Part shown: one piece after another, positions 60,366 through 64,000 of the stretch
How positions within the stretch are numbered: the stretch's first letter is position 1
How the letters are laid out: the number at the start of each line of letters is the position of its first letter
Source of the DNA: Sphingobacterium prati
GTDB taxonomy: Bacteria > Bacteroidota > Bacteroidia > Sphingobacteriales > Sphingobacteriaceae
NCBI RefSeq assembly: GCF_013167215.1
Contig: NZ_JABJWY010000037.1
Span: forward strand, 260,050-324,049
DNA length: 64,000 bases
Direction: 5' to 3'
Made by a program: the position numbers and the translations under genes
The notes under the pieces: generated by a model
The model's input: only the letters and a program-made list of their open reading frames with translations
Told to the model about the DNA's origin: nothing
Database searches by the model: none

Positions 60366-61019
60366 TTAGAGTTCTTCCTTCCAATACCTCAGCACTCCAT
60401 CAATAGAATCTTTCTGCAATAGAGCTTGACGGCTACCACATAGAATCTTCATGCACTTTTCAATGTCGCTAACTCTAAATTTAATGCTCGATTCTGCTTT
60501 AAGCCTTTTGAAAATTTCTAAGGCATTAACTTGTCTGTCAAAATAGCTTTGTTCTATCCAAGTTTTAAGAAGTTCGAGCAGAGGCTTATTAGTTTTTCGG
60601 GTGCTGCCTTTTGGCGCGTTATTCTTTTTCCAAATGATGCGAGTGCCTTCTCCCTTTTCAGGGTAAATGATATGGGAAAACCCTTTATAACCATCTTCAT
60701 CAATAGCTTTGGTATGGTACAATTGAACGTTTCCAGCTTTGGTCCCATTAACTAGAATTTTTGAAAATGGACATCGGAGGAGAAAGGGAAGAAGATCTAA
60801 TTGATCTTCGTTGAAGCGATTCTTGTCGCTCGGCTTGATAATGAAACTAAAGACGTAATTATTAGGTTTGCCAAGGAGAAACGAGAGTTCATCATCGCGC
60901 ATGTCTATTTCATTTAGTCGTTCGATCACTTGGCAGATGATGACATAGTCCATCCTGGACATAATCACGTCGGGTTTGTCCGCTTTGCGGATAGATGGTC
61001 TTTCAACAACTTCAATCAA
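60366..61019 (-). CDS. Unknown 217-residue protein of the HigBA-linked operon
   Basis: Soluble, no signal peptide. An N-terminal half with an HTH-like pattern (MSRMDYVIICQVIERLNEIDMRDDELSFLLG, residues ~20-50), a middle rich in aromatic and polar residues (YHTKAIDEDGYKGFSHIIYP) and a basic stretch (KKNNAPKGSTRKTNK). The C-terminal helix is DIEKCMKILCGSRQALLQ. Family not recognised. It starts 20 bases after higA on the same strand. After its stop comes AAGGAG and, within a few bases, the IS end; a ribosome site with no gene after it. The HNH remnant on the far side of the IS is on the same strand, so the original order was probably higB-higA-this gene-HNH. Confidence 0.65.
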   Translation of the reverse strand: MIEVVERPSIRKADKPDVIMSRMDYVIICQVIERLNEIDMRDDELSFLLGKPNNYVFSFIIKPSDKNRFNEDQLDLLPFLLRCPFSKILVNGTKAGNVQLYHTKAIDEDGYKGFSHIIYPEKGEGTRIIWKKNNAPKGSTRKTNKPLLELLKTWIEQSYFDRQVNALEIFKRLKAESSIKFRVSDIEKCMKILCGSRQALLQKDSIDGVLRYWKEEL

Positions 61020-61039
61020 GGGTATAAAAATTGACGAGA

Positions 61040-61330
61040 TTAGAATTCAAATGATATTTTGACTTTGCCTCCCAATCCCTTTTCAACAACATCAAATAAT
61101 GTTTTTAGTGTAATGTTGCTTCCGTTATTTTCAATTTTCGAAATATACTCTCGTTTTTTATCGATGAGTTCAGCAAGCTCGGATTGGGTGATATTTCTTT
61201 CTTCACGCGCTTTTTTAAGAAGTAGACCAATTTTAAAAGATTCAAAATCTCTATCCAATTCATCTCTTCTCTGGGTGCCTACTTTTCCGTAAACATCATC
61301 TTTAATATTTTTCCAGTTCTTAATTTCCAT
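61040..61330 (-). CDS. higA: HigA-type antitoxin, XRE family
   Basis: 96 residues. XRE helix-turn-helix at ~45-80 (NITQSELAELIDKKREYISKIE) with a C-terminal beta strand (GGKVKISFEF) that may dimerise. The start overlaps the toxin's end by 11 bases (61320-61330), and the toxin comes first, as in higBA. It should neutralise HigB and bind the shared promoter. It is followed after 20 bases by the unknown 217-residue gene. Confidence 0.9.
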   Translation of the reverse strand: MEIKNWKNIKDDVYGKVGTQRRDELDRDFESFKIGLLLKKAREERNITQSELAELIDKKREYISKIENNGSNITLKTLFDVVEKGLGGKVKISFEF

Positions 61331-61673
61331 CTTCTCTACCTTTTTGTTCGTAATATTCAGCCATGATACTTAATGCTTTTTCGATCTGATTCTTTGGTGT
61401 TTTCTGTGTTTTCTTTTGAAAACCGTTCATTAAGACAACGAGTTTATCACCATCAAAAAAGCAAAATACACGCCATATATTGGAGCCAAGCTGAATCCTA
61501 GCTTCATATAATCCGTCGGTTCCAGTTAAATGTTTTAAATAATTACTCGGAACCCGTTCAAGAGTTTCTATTGCTTCAATTATTTTAAAAATTTTGTCCT
61601 GTACCTTTTGGGGGTGATTCAAAAGAAAGTCTTCAAAATAATTTTTAAAAGCAATAACCTCTCTTACTTTCAT
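61320..61673 (-). CDS. higB: HigB-type toxin (RelE/Gp49 family)
   Basis: 117 residues. Gp49-like/RelE fold pattern: RVPSNYLKHLTGTDGLYEARI, SNIWRVFCFFDGDKLVVLMNGFQKK (basic end of the active region) and KTPKNQIEKALSIMAEYYEQK. It is a ribosome-dependent mRNA interferase-type toxin by family. A minus-strand promoter (TTG-N20-TACCTTTG) ends four bases before its ATG, so the mRNA would be nearly leaderless. Complete, with intact antitoxin. Confidence 0.92.
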   Translation of the reverse strand: MKVREVIAFKNYFEDFLLNHPQKVQDKIFKIIEAIETLERVPSNYLKHLTGTDGLYEARIQLGSNIWRVFCFFDGDKLVVLMNGFQKKTQKTPKNQIEKALSIMAEYYEQKGREDGN

Positions 61674-61677
61674 TTTA

Positions 61678-61708
61678 CAAAGGTAATTTAAAAGTTACTT
61701 TTTGTCAA
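61678..61708 (-). promoter_or_regulatory. Promoter of higBA, close to leaderless
   Basis: Minus strand: TTG (61706-61708), 20-base spacer, TACCTTTG (61678-61685), four bases before the higB ATG. An imperfect palindrome (AGTAAC...ATTACC) lies in the spacer and may be the HigA operator. Confidence 0.7.
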
Positions 61709-61713
61709 GTTTT

Positions 61714-62160
61714 TTAAGCGTTTGTTTTAGTGAAATCCTCCCAAACACTTTTTATAATTTCTTTCTCTTTAGCGTTCTTAGGAGAAAGATGTTGGTATAG
61801 CTCTTCTAAACTATTAAGTTTTGCCGCATGTCTGGAAGCCTTTATACCACGTAACACTTTAAGCACAAAATTTGGATCCGATAAAGAAACAACTTCTTTA
61901 TCTACTTTTTCATGGGAATTACTTACTTCCCAATCATCAGGAGGTGTAATGTCATTCAGTCCACACTCTACCTCCTTAGCGATGGATGGATAGTCAGCAC
62001 TATTATATTGGTCGGGCCTATTAGGGTCTTCAATATTACCAACATAATTAGGATTTCTTTCCAAATCGATTGAAAGTGCATATGGAGATTTTCCAGCAAT
62101 GCATCTCCTGAGGGCTACAGCATTAGTAACATATAGTGAGAAACGATTGATTTTTTTCAT
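61714..62160 (-). CDS. Putative degenerate HTH protein, 148 residues
   Basis: Soluble, no signal peptide. The N-terminal half (residues ~8-75) resembles an XRE-type HTH: NAVALRRCIAGKSPYALSID, the NPNYVGNIEDPNRPDQYN recognition-turn pattern and a following LNDITPPDDW tail. The rest is acidic and helical (FVLKVLRGIKASRHAAKL, LEELYQHLSPKNAKEKEI). It precedes higB on the same strand by 40 bases. It could be a further regulator of the island. The assignment is a pattern impression, not a confirmed family. Confidence 0.55.
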   Translation of the reverse strand: MKKINRFSLYVTNAVALRRCIAGKSPYALSIDLERNPNYVGNIEDPNRPDQYNSADYPSIAKEVECGLNDITPPDDWEVSNSHEKVDKEVVSLSDPNFVLKVLRGIKASRHAAKLNSLEELYQHLSPKNAKEKEIIKSVWEDFTKTNA

Positions 62161-62215
62161 TCCCCATTTTACAATACATATCTGTAATACTATTGTTTAA
62201 AAACTATACGTAAAT

Positions 62216-62246
62216 TTTGTAAAAATCTAAATATTGCGTATATTTG
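62216..62246 (+). promoter_or_regulatory. Consensus promoter in a gene-free region
   Basis: TTTG (62216-62219), 19-base spacer, TATATTTG (62239-62246), an exact Bacteroidota match. A transcript would start near 62252, right at a TTGAATAA...TTATTCAA hairpin (62251-62258 with 62273-62280), and run through the long palindrome at 62314-62438. Confidence 0.65.
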
Positions 62247-62250
62247 CTTA

Positions 62251-62470
62251 TTGAATAATTCCTCAGTGGGGGTTATTCAAGTATTATATGGCTTTTGATG
62301 CTGAATCTTGCCCCTGAAAACCTAGGAAATTTTCACTAAACGCAAGAGGAGGAGTTCAAGGCCCAATCTCTACCTTTGTAGCAAAAGGAGGGGTGGGCTT
62401 GCTCTTTTTCTCGTTTAGGGGCTTCCTAGGGCCTTCAGTGGAGAATGAGGTAAGATCCACCCCTTTTTTG
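62251..62470 (+). ncRNA. Candidate structured RNA or MITE-like palindrome
   Basis: After a 5' hairpin (62251-62280), a ~125-base imperfect palindrome spans 62314-62438. Its paired blocks are CTGAA/TTCAG (62314, 62434), CCTAGGAA/TTCCTAGG (62321, 62423), CTAAACG/CGTTTAG (62336, 62412) and CAAGgCCCA/TGGGCTTG (62357, 62394), plus a tip hairpin CTAC-CTTT-GTAG (62370-62381). The arms are not simple repeats. A competing stem, AGGGGTGG (62389-62396) with CCACCCCT (62457-62464) followed by a T-tract (62464-62469), looks like a terminator. I know no RNA family with this shape. It could instead be a short transposon-derived element with terminal inverted repeats. Confidence 0.5.
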
Positions 62471-62777
62471 ATGGATATATCTTTTATATAGATCACATTG
62501 CTCAATCGCCTATGATTATAAACTGAGCAATGATGAGAAAACAATTATTTAAAAATATTATCCGAAATCCGGAATAATTAATTTAGTTCTTCAGATTATT
62601 CTGACTTCACTAGCTATGGAGAGTGTTTCGCCAATATTGATGCCTTTTAAAATTCCATTCACACACCTCTAGCTTCACTATTAATAAAATTTTAACTGTG
62701 GCCCACGGCCTGAAAAATAGCTGATTTCTTTCGGACAGGAACTGCTATGCATTCAGGTCAGATTCAAAACTTAAAAT
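62471..62777 (+). other. Leader region with two further hairpins upstream of the 117-residue gene
   Basis: CATTGCTCA (62496-62504) with TGAGCAATG (62524-62532), and ATTATCCG/CGGAATAAT (62557-62564 with 62570-62578, one bulge). They may be attenuators or operators for the downstream genes. No open frame of note. Confidence 0.45.
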
Positions 62778-63131
62778 ATGAAATCCCAATGCACAGACAT
62801 TCTTTTTTTCGAAAGAACGCTTTATGATGTTCAACTAGCTAGTTATGACCCATTAAAAGACATCGAAGCTTTTTGGAAACAATATCCAATTGATCTGATC
62901 AGAGACAATATCATTGAGCTCCAATCGAATGTGAATTCAGAACAGCTTTCTGGATTCTCACTAGCCTTATTGAAAGCTCTCGCTGCTTATCTAATAGCAC
63001 ATGTGAGCAATGTAGATTTATCGAAAATTGGTGTTTCGGAATTTTTAAAAGTGAGCAAAGAAGAGTTAAAGATAACAAAGAAGATCTCCGATTTCTTTCA
63101 GCGGGTATCCCCATCCAATACCAATTCCTAA
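62778..63131 (+). CDS. Hypothetical protein, 117 residues, upstream of a thioredoxin-fold gene
   Basis: Helical soluble protein without signal peptide (DPLKDIEAFWKQYPIDLIRDN; LKALAAYLIAHVSNVDLSKI). It starts after a long structured leader and ends one base before the ATG of the TlpA-like gene, so the two are coupled. Small proteins of this kind sit at the head of import loci in Sphingobacteriaceae (recollection). No function can be given. Confidence 0.6.
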   Translation: MKSQCTDILFFERTLYDVQLASYDPLKDIEAFWKQYPIDLIRDNIIELQSNVNSEQLSGFSLALLKALAAYLIAHVSNVDLSKIGVSEFLKVSKEELKITKKISDFFQRVSPSNTNS

Positions 63132-63132
63132 A

Positions 63133-64000
63133 ATGATGAAAAAATTAAAACTACAATCCAATAGCAGTGCATTGCTATATATTCAAATGCTAAAGATCGC
63201 GTTACTTGTGATCTTATACCTCTTAGTTTCTATGTTTAGTTTATCGGCTCAGACGCCCCGCAAGGACAGTGGGGCTGATGGGCTTCTTCAAGCGTTGCAA
63301 ATAGGATCTATTCTACCTAAGGAGGCCATTGAACAAATCTCGGCTCAAAATAGTAAAGGCCATAAGCAGCTTTATATCCTCGACTTCTGGACTACTTGGT
63401 GTGGTGCATGCTTGGCTTCATTCCCTCATCTTGGTTCATTGCAACGTAAGTTCAATGCTAATATTCAAATCATATTATTGAATGCCGAGGAAACGCAAGA
63501 AAGTGCCAAAGCTCGCCTTCAAAAGATCGCTAAGAACAATCCCGCATTAAAAGTTCCAGAACTTCCTCAGATCTATAACGCACGATTGTTTGACAGCTTA
63601 TTTCCGCACCTCTCGGTACCTCATCATATTTGGCTGGATCGTGATTTTAAAGTCATCGCAATCACCAAAGGGGAAAATACTAATGAAAAGAATATCAATA
63701 GTTACCTCAAAACGCATCGGATAGATCTGCCTACAAAGTTTGAATTGATGGATTTCGAGGAAGATAAGTCTTTGCTTTCTGAGGGCGATGGACGGCAGCA
63801 AAACCTATTAATGGGGTATTCGCTGTTATTAGATTCCATCTACGGTGCGCCTTCATTATTTAAGCTTTCTAAAAAAGGAACACCTTCACTCAGGATTGTC
63901 AATCGAAGCTTATTAGATCTGTTTAAGATTGCTTATGGCATGACCAATAATCAGTGGGCATCCAATCCATTTCGATCACCGGCGAATATTGAGCTTAATG
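63133..64000 (+). CDS. TlpA-like thiol-disulfide reductase, 3' truncated by window end
   Basis: The frame is open from ATG 63133 (or 63136) to the window end, 289 codons. A long N-terminal segment with one membrane helix (IALLVILYLLVSMFSLSAQ, ~22-40) leads to a thioredoxin fold with the active site WTTWCGAC (Cys90, Cys93) and cis-Pro region VPHHIWLD. The following ~130 residues are beyond a normal thioredoxin and hydrophilic. This type of periplasmic, membrane-tethered reductase often heads Sus-like loci, with SusC and SusD next. It starts one base after the stop of the preceding small gene. Confidence 0.85.
   Translation, partial: MMKKLKLQSNSSALLYIQMLKIALLVILYLLVSMFSLSAQTPRKDSGADGLLQALQIGSILPKEAIEQISAQNSKGHKQLYILDFWTTWCGACLASFPHLGSLQRKFNANIQIILLNAEETQESAKARLQKIAKNNPALKVPELPQIYNARLFDSLFPHLSVPHHIWLDRDFKVIAITKGENTNEKNINSYLKTHRIDLPTKFELMDFEEDKSLLSEGDGRQQNLLMGYSLLLDSIYGAPSLFKLSKKGTPSLRIVNRSLLDLFKIAYGMTNNQWASNPFRSPANIELN

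Noticed and set aside
62314..62438. Integron attC site
   Set aside because: The required end boxes (GTTRRRY and its complement) are not present at the stem base, and no integrase is seen.
62356..62544. Minus-strand frame over the palindrome
   Set aside because: Its codons fall in a structured, non-coding inverted repeat; no supporting start context.
1..64000. tRNA or rRNA genes
   Set aside because: I scanned the gaps for T-loop-like GGTTCRA motifs with flanking stems and found none that fold convincingly.

Overview
The window looks like a chromosomal segment of a Bacteroidota member, most likely Sphingobacteriaceae and close to Sphingobacterium. The signs are three sets of SusC/SusD or FecI/FecR/TonB-receptor genes, many lipoproteins with a Cys lipobox, BACON domains, a TamL-type lipoprotein barrel, and promoters of the Bacteroidota form TTG-N19-21-TAnnTTTG. 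The genus is an inference from gene content; there is no rRNA or tRNA gene to confirm it.

Layout. 1-3785: end of a glycan-type import locus (SusD, DUF1735-like lipoprotein, two-BACON lipoprotein). 4136-11885: housekeeping genes (dnaX, rlmB, acyl-CoA ligase, DEAD-box helicase). 12148-20172: a FecI-type sigma factor, FecR anti-sigma, STN-domain TonB receptor and two lipoproteins, a classical cell-surface signalling set. 20178-30005: S41 protease, OmpA-like protein, two universal stress proteins, alaS, a TlpA-like thioredoxin and a response regulator. 30211-42562: pyrC, then a group I read as a peptidoglycan-peptide (muropeptide) locus: LD-carboxypeptidase, M14 carboxypeptidase, SusD/SusC pair, L-Ala-D/L-Glu epimerase, NlpC/P60 endopeptidase and a glycosylasparaginase-type hydrolase. 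42841-56102: msrA, parC, ABC transporter, MFS transporter, rRNA methyltransferase, TamL, a MutS-related ATPase and a lipoprotein-like repeat protein.

56562-62160 is an accessory, defence-flavoured island: a YhcG/DUF1016 PD-(D/E)XK nuclease; a HicAB toxin-antitoxin pair whose 58-residue toxin is easily missed; a three-repeat CRISPR array with no cas genes in view; an IS481-family element that has cut down an HNH endonuclease gene; an unknown 217-residue protein; a HigBA pair; and an HTH-like protein. 62161-62777 has no gene but holds a perfect promoter followed by a ~125-bp imperfect palindrome, a candidate structured RNA or MITE-like element. The window ends in a truncated thioredoxin-fold gene that probably opens another import locus.

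The observations I rate highest are: an uninterrupted A10 run in dnaX with stop codons waiting in both alternative frames, exactly where the short gamma form would end; the higB-higA-unknown-HNH operon broken by the IS element; the orphan CRISPR array with a partial inverted repeat in its leader; the structured element at 62216-62470; and the muropeptide import/degradation locus.
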